Below, one piece after another: positions 33,518 through 44,799 of a DNA stretch of 64,000 nucleotides (positions are counted from its first letter, which is position 1; the number at the start of each line of letters is the position of its first letter). Source of the stretch: Volvariella volvacea V23 (Eukaryota; Basidiomycota; Agaricomycetes; Agaricales; Pluteaceae). Below the pieces are notes generated by a model. It saw nothing but the letters and a program-made list of their open reading frames with translations. It had not been told where the DNA came from and ran no database searches. The DNA lies in contig KB722756.1 of the NCBI GenBank assembly GCA_000349905.1, forward strand, positions 393,145 to 457,144, written 5' to 3'. A program made the position numbers and the translations under genes.

Positions 33518-35137
33518 CTAAAACAGATCAAACATCCTCCCGATAACATCCTGTACCCCTTCCAATCTTCCAACATCGTGGCCTCCAAAGTACGTTCTCA
33601 ACATCGCCACTTTCCTCTCCGACCCATTTGCATCCGAACTCTCACTCGCTTTGAATTGCTGCAAGTTCCCGAACCAGCTTATCTCCGTTTCATTTACCAA
33701 TCTCTGACGTGCGAGATCTCGCTCTCTTTGTTCGGCTAAATATTGGTCTATTACATGCTGCTCCATGAGGTGGATAGGAGTCTGTGGGCTGTAGGACTCT
33801 GCCCTAATAGGAGGGAGGTGAGGCCCGAGGAAGGCTTCGAACAGGATCGTAGAATGTGTGTACGGGATGTCCCAATCATCCTCTGGAAGGCGAGATATCA
33901 GCACGTTGGCACGCGTTATGAGTATCGAATTTCATACCTGCATGGACTAAGAGGACGGAACATCTTATTTCCTGATGAAAGCAGAACACATTCAATGATC
34001 AACCTAGCACGTTTAACGCCCAGTAACTCACAGGCACGAGCGTCAATGTGTCGAATTTGTGTTTCAGTGACCACGTTAAGACGCCTATCCTCGGCGCTCA
34101 AAACACGGATCTTATTCGGAAGACAAAGTTTTCACTCACGAGGAGCCAGAGGTACAGCAGCCAAAGGCTTGAGCAATGGTAGGATCCCAAATAATGCGTA
34201 GGTATCGATCACTGCGCGTACCGATGAGAACGGCTGACCGGAACCGTCATCATTCTGGACAACAGCCGGACGTACAAAAGAAGATGGCTTACCGACATCA
34301 ACACGACACCCTTAGGTTGCACGCCTTCCCTCCCTAATTGTGCTGCCAGTATCCCCGATATCGCCGTTCCCAAACTATGCCCTACAATCAGGATATCTTG
34401 TGCCCTCGCACCCCGTGCTATAAGGAAATCCCAGGCTGCCTTTGCGTCCATCGAAACTCCTTGGACTGTGGGGTGTCCTTGGCTATCCCCGAACCCACGG
34501 TAGTCGATTACAAAGACATTTGCGTCAAACTTGGATGTGTAAGCTGTATACAATGGGATCCGAAGGTTCAGGGCGCGGGTACCGGTGTTGCCGTGCATAA
34601 AGAGAATAGTTGGTCTGCCATTGGTGAGTGCTTTGGATATATGGGAGGTAAGATCACGAGTTGACGGAGGGAAAGGGAGAGTTTGATGGTAGAAATCGGA
34701 GAAGATAAACCACCCTCCTAAGGTGGTATTGTCGAGGGACGGAAACTGTACATTCACGGTTTTGCCAGCTGGGGAGCGATAAGAATAGGTCGCAGCATTC
34801 ACGGGGATCGTAGAGGGTACTCACGAGATAACCCATAATATTCTGGATGGTCAAACTTGGAGTAGCCCCATAACTTTAATCGGTGTGCAAACAATACACT
34901 GTCAGAGCGGGGATGGCGATCATTAGTTTATCATTTACCAACAAACGGCGGGAGTATAGGATGAGCGTCTCATCAGAGATTGAAATCAATACTCAACTGC
35001 GTTTGGATGAAGGGTGTCATTACAAGGAGCACCGCGAATCCATACAGAGCCAATGATCCCAACAAAATCATCTGTGCGGCCACTAGGAATCTCATGGGCG
35101 AGTAGTTGGAGTAACGGGACGCCTTCAAAGACGACAT
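33518..35137 (-). CDS. ABHD12-like alpha/beta hydrolase, with an apparent frameshift
   Basis: Exons complement(33518..33937, 34140..34233, 34293..34768, 34825..34898, 34998..35137). The protein starts MSSLKASRYS, has one N-terminal membrane helix (about 20-42), then YGLSPGKTVNV, MHGNTG (129-134, oxyanion region), DYRGFGDS and GHSLG with nucleophile Ser203. EDDWDIPYTHS supplies the acid and FGGHDVG the His. ABHD12/BEM46-type serine hydrolases are membrane-anchored lipases or lysophospholipases. The first four exons are phase-perfect to Pro-Arg at residue 262. In the last exon MKFD is followed by one extra base near 33924, before LITRANVLISRLPEDDW. No intron tried removes this, so either the gene is newly broken or one base is wrong in the assembly. 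Confidence 0.75.
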
Positions 35138-35940
35138 ATCGAGGGTGGCGGAAACCGCTTGAGCTGAGAAGAGGAGAGGAAAGCCGAAAGGCGCAGCACC
35201 AGTAGATCTAGTAAGGAGCTTGAGAGTGACGCATTAACGTTAATGTCAACACAGGGATTCCATTCCAAGGCAACAACTGCCAGATTACGATATCGCGCGA
35301 GGACAGGGATGGTGTGCGAGGAAACCCGGTGCCATTTGTGTGGCTGACGCATAGACTAACTGACGTTTATAATTAGTCAGGAGGGCCCTCGTGCTATTTC
35401 CGGTACTACGCCAGAGCAACCCCAAATCTCACAACATTGGCGCAGTGATTTGCTGCAAGGATCAAGGTCCGTCGTCATATCAGTGAACTATCGACCAAAA
35501 GGGATTATTGTAAGGGTTGGAGGGCGACATACGTGCGTCAAAGGAATCCTTCAGAATTGGATGAGGAGAATGTGGGTCTTATGATTGGGCGATGAGTGTC
35601 GCGGTGATGACTCGACCTTTCAGCTTCAAATGGGGATCGAACGATGGAGCACATCCTTAAAGGTGTTCAAGGTGGAACGGTTGCGGGCGCACGGGTCCCC
35701 CATAACGGCCGCGTCAACTCCGACCCGGAGAACTGCGCGCCGCGCCTACTTCCGCGCTGTGGCCCGCCGCCACACACTCAATTTACTAGGCCACAGGCAC
35801 ACCTGGAGCACGTTTACAACGATCAGGCGTTGCAGATCCTAGCACGGTCATAGTCTTCACAAGCTGTCTGTGGATAGGGTGACGTTTGCGGGCAGTACAA
35901 CCTGTCCTAAGCCACACCCATGTCTTGTATGTATTCATAC
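35138..35940. other. Spacer without a recognised gene
   Basis: Includes a G+C-rich patch at 35680-35770. ORFs of 69-85 codons there lack any motif. Confidence 0.4.
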
Positions 35941-36929
35941 TCACGCTTGTCTAGTTCCTCGCCGTCCCCCCACAATTCTCTCCGCCCTTGACCACAGGTC
36001 GTCCCCTCCCAGAGCACCTCTAACCCAATCGTCCAACCAACTAAAATGACCGTACTGAGTCTCTTCATATGGGAACACTACCACTCTATCTTCTGGCAAC
36101 TCTTCCACAATCCCATCGGGTCCCACTTTTCTTCTGAGCTTTGGCAGCTCCTCGATAAGGCCTGATTGCGAGTCTTCGGATCTAAAATTATCAAGCTGAT
36201 AGACAACCACTATCTCCAGCGCTTCACACTCCTCTAGGCACTTTCTGATATCCTCCCCTAATCCGCGATAAGCATCGGAAAACATCAAATACCGCAGGTT
36301 CTTGAGACATGCAAAATTATTCCCTTGTTTCCATTCAACTGGATCGCCCAGCGCATCCAAGTGTGTGAGATCCTTCATGATTTCGTGGTTGAAATCAACG
36401 TCGTTGTTGGGGAACCATTCCGTCAGCGATACACTGAGGCGAAGCAGGCCACGAGTAGACACAGTGCGATCAGGCGAACGAATAATGGATGATATGAGGG
36501 AGAATGATTTTGGCGGAATACCATTCCACAGAGCGAGATCCTGAACGTTATGATACTTCTGCAGAGAGATCTCAAGGTCTTGGTGATTTTCGCCTTGGAT
36601 TAAGACATGCCTGACGTGGCGGGTTTGTGCATCATCAGGTCGTTGAGAGACCCCGAAATAAAACAAAGAATTCGTGTCCTTGGGAGGGTTGGATTGCTTT
36701 AAGGGAAATATGACGACCTCATAGCGCATCGGTTGCAGCCTTGGATCGACTTGTGGTCAGCGATATCGGTCATTGTGAGCGACAGGCAACTTGCAACTGA
36801 CCAGGCATGCACGCGGCGAGCCACTTGCATTAGCACAGAAATGCCACTTCTCTCATGTGCAGCCAATTCAAAGATGATGCGCTCCAGGTCCTGCGGGAGT
36901 CGAGGCTCTACGTGGCTCGCGGCATCCAT
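35941..36929 (-). CDS. F-box-like family protein, copy H
   Basis: Exons complement(35941..36739, 36802..36929), 308 residues. Exon 1 has EPRLPQDLERIIFELAA and LMQVARRVHAW; the donor is GTCAGT. Exon 2 starts G CTG CAA CCG after acceptor CCAAG and has RHVRHVLIQGE, ISSIIRSPDRTVSTRGLLRLS, VDFNHEIMKDLTHLDALG, KQGNNFACLKNLRYLMF, VEELPEDRVVVF, DDWVRGALGGDDLW and RAERIVGGRR. It is intact and closest to copies J and D. Confidence 0.84.
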
Positions 36930-37370
36930 TTTCGATGTTCAACGCTACCACGCCAGGTCAGTGATTGCGATCAAGTTCAACCAAATATGGCATTATGGAT
37001 AAGCGCACAGATATCTCACTCCCGGTGAGGCGGTGTTGAATGAATATGGGCAAGATCATTACTCTGCGTATGAGTGTATGTTGGAGCACGAGGAATGTTC
37101 GGACCAAGATAAAGTAGGTATAGTACAAACCACTTGTTTTCCCGTCTCGCTGTCTGCCGTGTCTTAAGCTTGAGCATGAAGGAGCAAGAGAACATTAACT
37201 ATCAGTGGCCCGTTTGAGTACTCCCTGGCCTGAGTGCCAGGCATTTAAGTCCTTCATTTTCGTAGTTGGCTTAGGAGGTACCAAGAGCCCGAGAAGCTCA
37301 AAGAGAGTAGAGTTGCTAATGAGAAGCATATATGCGTTGAGGGAAAAGGATTAACGTTAGTGGGTGGCAT
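36930..37370. other. Spacer before the assembly gap
   Basis: No gene recognised. Confidence 0.4.
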
Positions 37371-37470
37371 NNNNNNNNNNNNNNNNNNNNNNNNNNNNNN
37401 NNNNNNNNNNNNNNNNNNNNNNNNNNNNNNNNNNNNNNNNNNNNNNNNNNNNNNNNNNNNNNNNNNNNNN
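37371..37470. other. Assembly gap (100 N)
   Basis: Exactly 100 N, the usual placeholder for a gap of unknown size. It lies between copies H and I of a repeated family, where assembly collapse is likely. Confidence 0.95.
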
Positions 37471-37530
37471 ATGTGTTATTTTTAGTACAGAGTCCTGTTT
37501 ATTTTTCAAGTATTGTTGGCACCTTCGTCA

Positions 37531-38549
37531 TCATAAACTTGGGTTTCTAACGTACTCTAATTTCTCTAACTGTTCCTGAACAATATTTTCAGCATACGCC
37601 CACGTCACATCTCCTTGATCCCCTCCCGCTACCCAATTCTCTGCAGGATCAACTCTATCTAGATCAGGGCTAATGACAATTCTATACCCCTTCAACTTGC
37701 TTTCCTCCATTACCCACTGCTCCATTCCCTCTTGTTGTTCTCCGATCGCTTGAAGCGCAATCAGCTCTTTGGCGCTGTCACCAACCGAATGTGCTATGAG
37801 CATCCTTAACTCTTTGCATTCTTCTAAACACCCCCGAACAACATCGACGCGACCTGGTTGATCCTTAAAGAGCAAGTACCGTAACTTGGGCAAACAGTCA
37901 GTTGTTGCCCTCCTCCCACGTAATTTTGTGACTAAGATCCAACACCTCCAAGTGCGTCAGGTCTCGAGAAATTTCATGCCTAAAATCGATTTTCCCGCCC
38001 AGGACGAGGTCTTGTAATTCGACACTCAGGCGGAGGAGACCAGATCCTGGTGGTGCAACAGTACGATGAGGAGAGTACAGGGACTTGCAATTTGCAAACA
38101 CATATCGGTTGGAGCAGGAGCCCACATAGCAATGTCCTGAAGATTGGGGCACTGGCGGATGTAGTCTACATATTGTGGGGTGTACTTGCGGCACTGTGCG
38201 CCAGGCGAGATACTGTAGCCGTAATGTACCATGAGTCTCTTCACGTGATGGGTTTCTTGGCCGATAGGATAAGGAGGCCAGCAGTATTTAATGGATTGTA
38301 GTTTTGATCTGCACTGATCACGACAGTTTCGAATAGAATTGGTCGTAGCTTAGATAGATCATAGAACGAATATTTACTAAACTCCAACGCTTAAACATTT
38401 TAAAAGACTTGCCACTCCCATACGCGACGAGCGACAAGCATTGGCTCTGGGAGGTCCTTTGTCCTGCAACTGCGCGCGGCCAATTCAAATATAACTCGCT
38501 CAAACTCAAGTGGGAGTCGTGGTTGGCTCGATGAAACGTCTGTTGCCAT
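37531..38549 (-). pseudogene. F-box-like family relic, copy I
   Basis: Exon 1 (ATG 38549) reads QPRLPLEFERVIFELAA and PMLVARRVWEW. It would end at TG before GCAAGT, a GC donor. The exon-2 acceptor reads CTAAG-CTACGACC where the others have AAG-G-CTA; one base is missing, so splicing would shift the frame. Further breaks follow: a stop after KKPIT near 38255, a frame change near 38060 before SPHRTVAPPG, and another near 37900 between EEGNN and CLPKLRYLLF. The 3' end reads ENWVAGGDQGDVTWAYAENIV and stops near 37531, close to the gap. It is clearly a pseudogene. Confidence 0.75.
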
Positions 38550-39017
38550 GGATCGATTATAGCACTTATCGGTGTGGATGGAAAGTGACAAGGGTATTCG
38601 GTCTTGTGACAAAGAATCATTGCGACGTCGGCAGGACCCGCGGTGAATTTAATTTCAGCACAACATAGGCGCAGTAAGGAGTCCTACGCCGAAGGAGATA
38701 GTACATTAGTAATACCATAGGTCATTGGAGTTAGTATACAACGTTGTAGTAAGGGTGGTTCTAGCAAAGTTACGTGCATATCTCTTGTAAAGCGCTGCTG
38801 GTCCCAACACCCAAATTGGCAGCAGCCTGAGATTATGTCTCGTTCAGAAGGAAAACTATTTTATTTTTATAGTTCCATATGCCTCCCAACGTCCAGTCAT
38901 TGATCCCTGAATTCCTCAATGTCTTCGAACAGCGGAACACGACTTCCAAGAGCCCGTGATTGGTACCCAAATGGATAATACTCCAAGGTTTGGTACATAT
39001 TCTGAGATCCTCAGCTA
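38550..39017. other. Spacer without a recognised gene
   Basis: Nothing supported. Confidence 0.4.
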
Positions 39018-40002
39018 CTACGCTTTTTGCTGCACCCTTCGTCCCTCTATAATCTTCTCAGCTTTTGCCCATAAGTCTCCTTTTCCGAGCGCTCCTCTAA
39101 CCCAATCATCCAACCAATTAAAACGGCCATATTCCATATCTTCGTATGAGAATACTACGACTCTATCCTCTGGCAAGTCCTGCACTGTCCCATCTAACCC
39201 AACTTTCCTCCTGATGCTCGGTAGCTCCTTTATATCGATAAAGGGCTGGTGCCCATGCAGTCGATAGAGAACTACTACTTCCAGCGCCTCACATACTTCT
39301 AGGGACTTCCTGATTACCTCGCTTTGCCCAGGATAAACGTCTGGAAATGATAAATATCGCAACTTTTTCAAGCAACTCAAGTTGTTTTCGTCTTCCCAAT
39401 GATCTAGACCGCCCGCTATGTCCAAATGTGTAAGATCCTTCAAAGCTTCATGGCTAAAGTCCACGCGTCGATCAGGAAACATATCTTTCAGTGGTACACT
39501 GAGACGAAGCAGACCACGAGGTGATACGGTGCGATGAGGTGAGTGAATCACGGATGATAAATGAGGAAATGCCGTTGATGGGAATCTGTTCCACAAGGCG
39601 AGGTCTTGAATATTGTGGCAGTGGGGAAGGAGAGTTTCGTGTGCTGGATGCCTCTCGCCGTGTATTAACAGGTGCCTGACATGGCGGGTTTGCGGACCAT
39701 CAGGACGCCGAGAGAGGCTGAGATAAAGCATAGTGTCGGGATCGTCGTGAAGTTCCCTACCGCCTGATGGGAGAATGACAATTTCATGAAGCATATGCTC
39801 TAGCCTTTCGCCCTGCAATTAGTACACATATTGATATTATCATTGGGGGATTTGTGACTGACCAGGCATATACACGGCGAGCCACTTGCATTAGTACAAG
39901 AATGCTGCTCCTATCTTCACGGGCAGCCAGCTCGAAAATGACACGCTCCACGTCCTGAGGCAGTCGTGGTTCTATGAGGACTGCGACGTCCATGCTCAAC
40001 AA
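39018..40002 (-). CDS. F-box-like family protein, copy J
   Basis: Exons complement(39018..39804, 39863..40002), 308 residues (305 if the in-frame ATG at 39993 is used). Exon 1 has EPRLPQDVERVIFELAA and LMQVARRVYAW; the donor is GTCAGT. The frame requires acceptor GAAAG at 39805, although TTGCAG stands eight bases before it, the same oddity as in copy D. Exon 2 has RHVRHLLIHGER, HLSSVIHSPHRTVSPRG, LLRLSVPLKDMF, SFPDVYPGQSE, DLPEDRVVVFS, DDWVRGALGKGDLW and KIIEGRR. It is very close to copy D of the left cluster. Confidence 0.84.
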
Positions 40003-40544
40003 CTAGCAGTCCAGTGTGTTCAAGCTGATGATAGAGATCAACTAGTACATTGATAAGCGCCCAGATACCTTAGGGAAATATGTAACCCTGGAGGAATTAC
40101 CTTTTTGAGTACTATTACCCTGGAATTTTTAAGCATCATCTCTGTAGTTCTCTTTGAACGTATAATTAACTGACCGTGTTTAACACTCAACTCTTAACAC
40201 CATCTCTCAGACATACTGTCAACTTTTTCGCAGACCGGAAATCTGTCTTTTGAACCCGTCACTCTCCTAGCAACACGAGTTCTCATCACGTTCTACACCA
40301 GGCAGTCAATACGGCTAATTTTGGCGGCTGTGACGGGAAAAGGCGGTAATGTTTGTGCAGCCTCGCGCCAACGTAGAGCAAAAACAACCCTAAACACTTT
40401 TCGGTTTGACTAAATCCTCCAGTACGTGGGCTAGTCGTCAAGATCTGTGAGGGGCGGCTTCAACATCGAACTACGATTGAACCCGCCGCCGTTCATCGGG
40501 CGCCTTGGTCGGCTGGGCGGTAGCGACGATAGCCACGTGGTGTC
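40003..40544. other. Spacer without a recognised gene
   Basis: Nothing supported. Confidence 0.4.
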
Positions 40545-42272
40545 ATGCGGAGTAGGATGCGCAGTCCACCAGCCCATCGCTCACATCATCGGACGATGGT
40601 CAAGTACAACAGGATGATCTCTGCATCTCCAAACATCAACGAGCTTTACCCAGAAATCTTGGGCTACATCTTCCACCTTTTAGCGCATGATGTTGGGTGG
40701 ATATACCGTTGGTATGTCCCTCAAATTTCGCATGTATGCCGTTACTGGCGATCCTTGGCTGTCCAAGACCCCCGGCTATGGAACCACATTACAATCTACG
40801 ACGACAAGTCATGCGATGACCCATGGACGTATGAGCGCCTAAAAAGAACCAACTCAATGTCAGAATTTGCGCCGATCCGAACCTTGGGCTTCAGACTCTT
40901 CGTCGAGTCTTTCCGGACTTGACCCGCCTTCAGTCACTCGCAGTCGAAGAAGACAATGAAACCAATTCCTACATCATCAGCGACTTATTGGAATCTTATA
41001 GCGAAATACCCCATTCGCACATTCAGACCTTACACCTTTTTGGTGCTACGTCTTTTCGGATTCCGTTTCAAACTCTTCCGTGACAGCATGCCCAGCCTAG
41101 AGGACTTGACAATCTACCGCTCTGCTCTTCACAACTGAAATTCTCTCTCTTCATTCAATTTTTTGAAACGCCTCAAGCTGAATTGTGGATTTCCCACGAC
41201 CTGCATTTGAGAGGCTTTCACTCCTTCCTCATCTCACAAAACTCAAGATTGCATTTCCCCGACACCGTTTCCCTCAACCTCGGGCCCTCGATGCTCCAGT
41301 GACCAACGAGATCATTCAGTTTGCGTCTCTCCAAAGTCTCAAATTCACCAACTCGACTGTCTTCGTGACAAGCCAGTTACTCGCAAGAGTTCACCTCCCT
41401 TCTTGCACCAAAATCCGCCTTCATTGTTGTGCGGCACCTGAACAAGACTACTTCGATTTCCTTGGTGTTTTGACTCGTCTTTTGAGTACGGGCGCTCCCC
41501 TCATCTCTCAAACCCCGCTTCATTGTCTATTGCTTCAACACGACTGCATCATTGCGACATCCCCGGACAGTCACAAAGATATAACGAATCACCCTGGCCG
41601 GTATCCCTGCCCTTCAGCTCGGTTTCCCTTCCATACTATGGAGGGCGCTGTCTTCGGACTTAGCCTCCAGACTCAGGCCAACGGAGGGGAATCGGCGTCG
41701 CGGGAGTTTCTGCCCAACGATTTCATTAGCCCTCTCGCCCATTGTTTCAATCTTCGCGACCTCCAATTCGTCTCCTGGGAGCACATTAGCCCAATCCGAA
41801 ACGGAGAGATAGTGCTAGATAGGCGCTTCTTCTCTAAAGCTAAGGAGTTGAAAATCATCGATGCATGCGGGGTTCCTTGATGGAATTATAGCACCGGATG
41901 GTCCTGTATCTGATCATGAGCAACAGCAACTCAATGAAGGGAAGAGCTGTGAGTAATAGAAATGACAGATTTTAAAATATCTGACCATTTATCCCGCTAG
42001 CTGCGCGCTCAAACCCACAAGTCGTATGTCCCAAACTCCAAATGGTTGACATAATGGACCCGCAATTGCACGATCTTATGGGGAGTGGAGTTCCCTCTGG
42101 TGGAAGGCCAGAGGGCCACTTCTTCTCAGAGATAGCCGAAAAGTTAGCACGGAGGAAAGAAATCTCGGGAATCCCCCTGGAAGGCTTCCACGTGCTTGGG
42201 TTTCAACCGATGACGGAGTTGGAGAGGGAGAAGTTACATGACGCCGTGCAGAATCTTCACCGAGAAGAATGA
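40545..42272 (+). pseudogene. F-box/LRR-type protein pseudogene
   Basis: The N-terminus is a classical basidiomycete F-box: NELYPEILGYIFHLL, then ISHVCRYWRSLAVQDPRLW. The rest is leucine-rich and lies in long blocks in shifting frames: a shift near 40910 (FVES to FPDLTRLQSLAVE), near 41065 (to SMPSLEDLTIYR), near 41180 (to AFERLSLLPHLTKLKI) and at 41877 (GVP to DGIIAPDGP). One true-looking intron at about 41950-42000 leads to the last exon, ending LEREKLHDAVQNLHREE. Four frame changes without splice signals argue for a recent pseudogene or a poorly sequenced gene. F-box proteins act as SCF ubiquitin-ligase receptors; this one is unrelated to the F-box-like cluster next to it. Confidence 0.65.
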
Positions 42273-42949
42273 AGAGGGTTAGTATTGGGGTGGGATCTAC
42301 TCCGTATACAGTAGTACTGGTATATCCGTGTAAGTGAAAAAATGTATATCCGCCGTTATCACCACGCTATCCCCAATTCCTCGTCGTTGAGCGGCTACTG
42401 TGCTCCTGTCTTCAGGGAACTATGCGCTTGTTGAACCCTAGTTCAGAACGTAGGATTTGGTGATCAGGGTTGAGAATTGAGGGCTAAAGATACTAGCGGA
42501 CATCAGTTTGAAGTGCTAGCTCCAGTGTCTGCGCAGTTCAATTCGAGATAATTGGAAACGAGGAGCACGGAAATGAAAAGTTGACTCTAGCTGCTCCAGC
42601 TCATGTGTCGAAGTTTTGTGCAGAAATAGTTACACCTAGTCTACTTCTATTCGCAATCCAAAATTTGATGATAGATCGTTCGCATTGCTTTGGGTGAAGG
42701 CGGTCGCAATCGGTTGTGAGATGCATTCCCTATGTGCTTTAGGCACGATAGTATTGATCGGATCGCTGACTCGGAGAACTTTGAGTACAACTTTGGGAAC
42801 AAATACTCAAGCGTTCTTAGCTTACTCTTGTGTCCCTAGAACTGTCTTTGAAGTTCAGCCGTGCTTGCCGAGTGTCCATTCCTCCATATCAAACCCCGCT
42901 CAGAGGCCACGACTAATACACGCTCCTCGATTACACAGCGACATCATCA
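42273..42949. other. Intergenic region upstream of the GH16 gene
   Basis: No gene recognised. Confidence 0.45.
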
Positions 42950-44399
42950 ATGAAGTATACCATCCTCTTCGTTGTCTTCCCTGCTCTTGTATTTCAGGTG
43001 GTCCAAGCAGCAACGTATCTTCTTTCAGATAATTGGATTGGAGGTGCTTTCCTCAATGCCTTCACATTCCAAAACATTCCTGACCCGACTCATGGACGAG
43101 TGTATGTTTCACCACAGTAGCTACTGACTTCTGCCATTGACCTAGATCATTTATTACAGAAACTATGTCGACCGAGCCACGGCGATCGCCAGAAATCTCA
43201 CCTTCGCTACCAGTGATACCTTCATCCTACGAGCTGACCATACATCAATTCTTACACCAGGCGGACCTGGTCGAAGCTCCGTCCGTTTAAGGTCAAACAA
43301 GGCCTTCAGGACTCACGTTGCAGTGTAAGTCGTGATTTGGGCCATATGTGCGCTGCTTATCGCGGCCTTAGATTCAACATGAGGCACATGCCGCAGGGAT
43401 GCGGGTAGGCTTTTATCGTGAAACATGACGACTCTTATCGTACTGTAATCTTATAGGACTTGGCCTGCTGTTTGGGAAACTAAAGAGTCAAACTGGCCTC
43501 ATGGAGTCAGTATTTTTTCTCTCTCTTGTTCATCTTATTCTCATTATTTGCACAGGGCGAAATCGATATTGTGGAAGGAGTCAATGATCAAGGACCCAAT
43601 GGTGTGGCACTGCACACCGGTCCAGGCTGCAAAATGCCTGCATCACGTTCTATGACTGGGTAAAGCCATCTCTCTCCAGATTCATAAAATAACATTTCAT
43701 TTAATCTCTTCAAGCTGGCCTTCTTCGCTTGACTGCAACGCCTTTGTCAATTATAATTCCGGTTGCGGTGTCAAGCTCAATCCACCAGTAAGCTACGGTC
43801 CCGCGTTCAACAATAATGGCGGAGGTTGGTATGTCATGGAAAGAACTGATAGCTTCATTCGTGTATGGTTTTGGACAAGAAACGATGGCAGTGTCCCTCC
43901 TGCAGTGAGGAACGGCGAGGCAATTGTGAGCACGGATAGTTTCCGTGTTCCAGACGCGTATTTCCCAAGCACGCACTGCAACATTGCCTCTCACTTCCAC
44001 GAGAACAACATTATTATCAACCTTACTTTCTGTAAGCAGTTTTCATTGCATATTTTGGTGCTTTAATTACCTTTTCTACTTAGGCGGTGATTGGGCTGGT
44101 AATGCCCATGTATACGCCCAATCTGGTTGCCCATCAACCTGCGTCAGTGAGTATATTCAATTGTAATTAGAATGGATATAAAGCTCAATCGTTAATCTAA
44201 AGACTATGTTAACAACAACCCCGGTGCTTTCCAAAACGCCTACTTTGATTTTGCATCCGTTCGTGTATATACTGCCAGCCCTGTGGGCGGTCAAGCCACG
44301 ACATCACAACTCGCACCTGGCAAGGGTGCTATTCACCATAAACAGGGGCAGGCAATGAAGTGGCTGGGATCTATAATTGGCATGCCTAGGCAGTCGTAG
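42950..44399 (+). CDS. Secreted GH16 glycoside hydrolase (endo-beta-1,3(4)-glucanase type)
   Basis: Eight exons (42950..43101, 43160..43324, 43372..43404, 43457..43505, 43556..43659, 43715..44031, 44084..44146, 44203..44399), 359 residues with all phases closed. There is a signal peptide of about 21 residues (MKYTILFVVF...), then a concanavalin-like fold. The catalytic motif GEIDIVEG (134-141) has the nucleophile Glu135, Asp137 and acid/base Glu140. WPAVWETKESNWPHGGEID and YFDFASVRVY are typical of fungal mixed-linkage or laminarin-type GH16 enzymes. They cut beta-1,3(4)-glucans in fungal or plant walls outside the cell. There is no GPI signal or carbohydrate-binding module. Exon 3 is only 33 nt. 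Confidence 0.9.
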
Positions 44400-44799
44400 T
44401 CTTCTTAAAAAGCATTGTATCGTCAAAGCATATACATAATACCAAAATTAATGTCCAGCCGTGTGAATCTTCTCGTATGCGTGGGCAACGATTTAGTATA
44501 TAAGTGTCGCCATGTCAGCACAACGCGACTTGGAACCAGGTTGGTGCTTCTCTGGATGTTTCCTTTTCGTTCCTGCACCTAACCTTTCCCTCGCTGCGTT
44601 TGGTATCTCAGGTGGGTCCGCAGAATCTTCGAGTTGGAACAACTTTGTACCACTGCGTGCAGCTACGACGTCTGCATAACGAGAACCCATCAATTCCTGG
44701 ATGGTTCTTTTGTCACCAACAGAGAGCAGGAAAGCTTTCGTGCTGGCTTGCCTGTCTTTCCACTCTCACGGCTCCTCGTTGATGTATTCAGATGTCTTG
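44400..44799. other. Convergent 3' spacer
   Basis: Lies between the GH16 gene (+) and the dioxygenase relic (-); no gene. Confidence 0.45.

Noticed and set aside
35644..35853. G+C-rich 69-codon ORF
   Set aside because: Composition-driven open frames on several frames; no motif.
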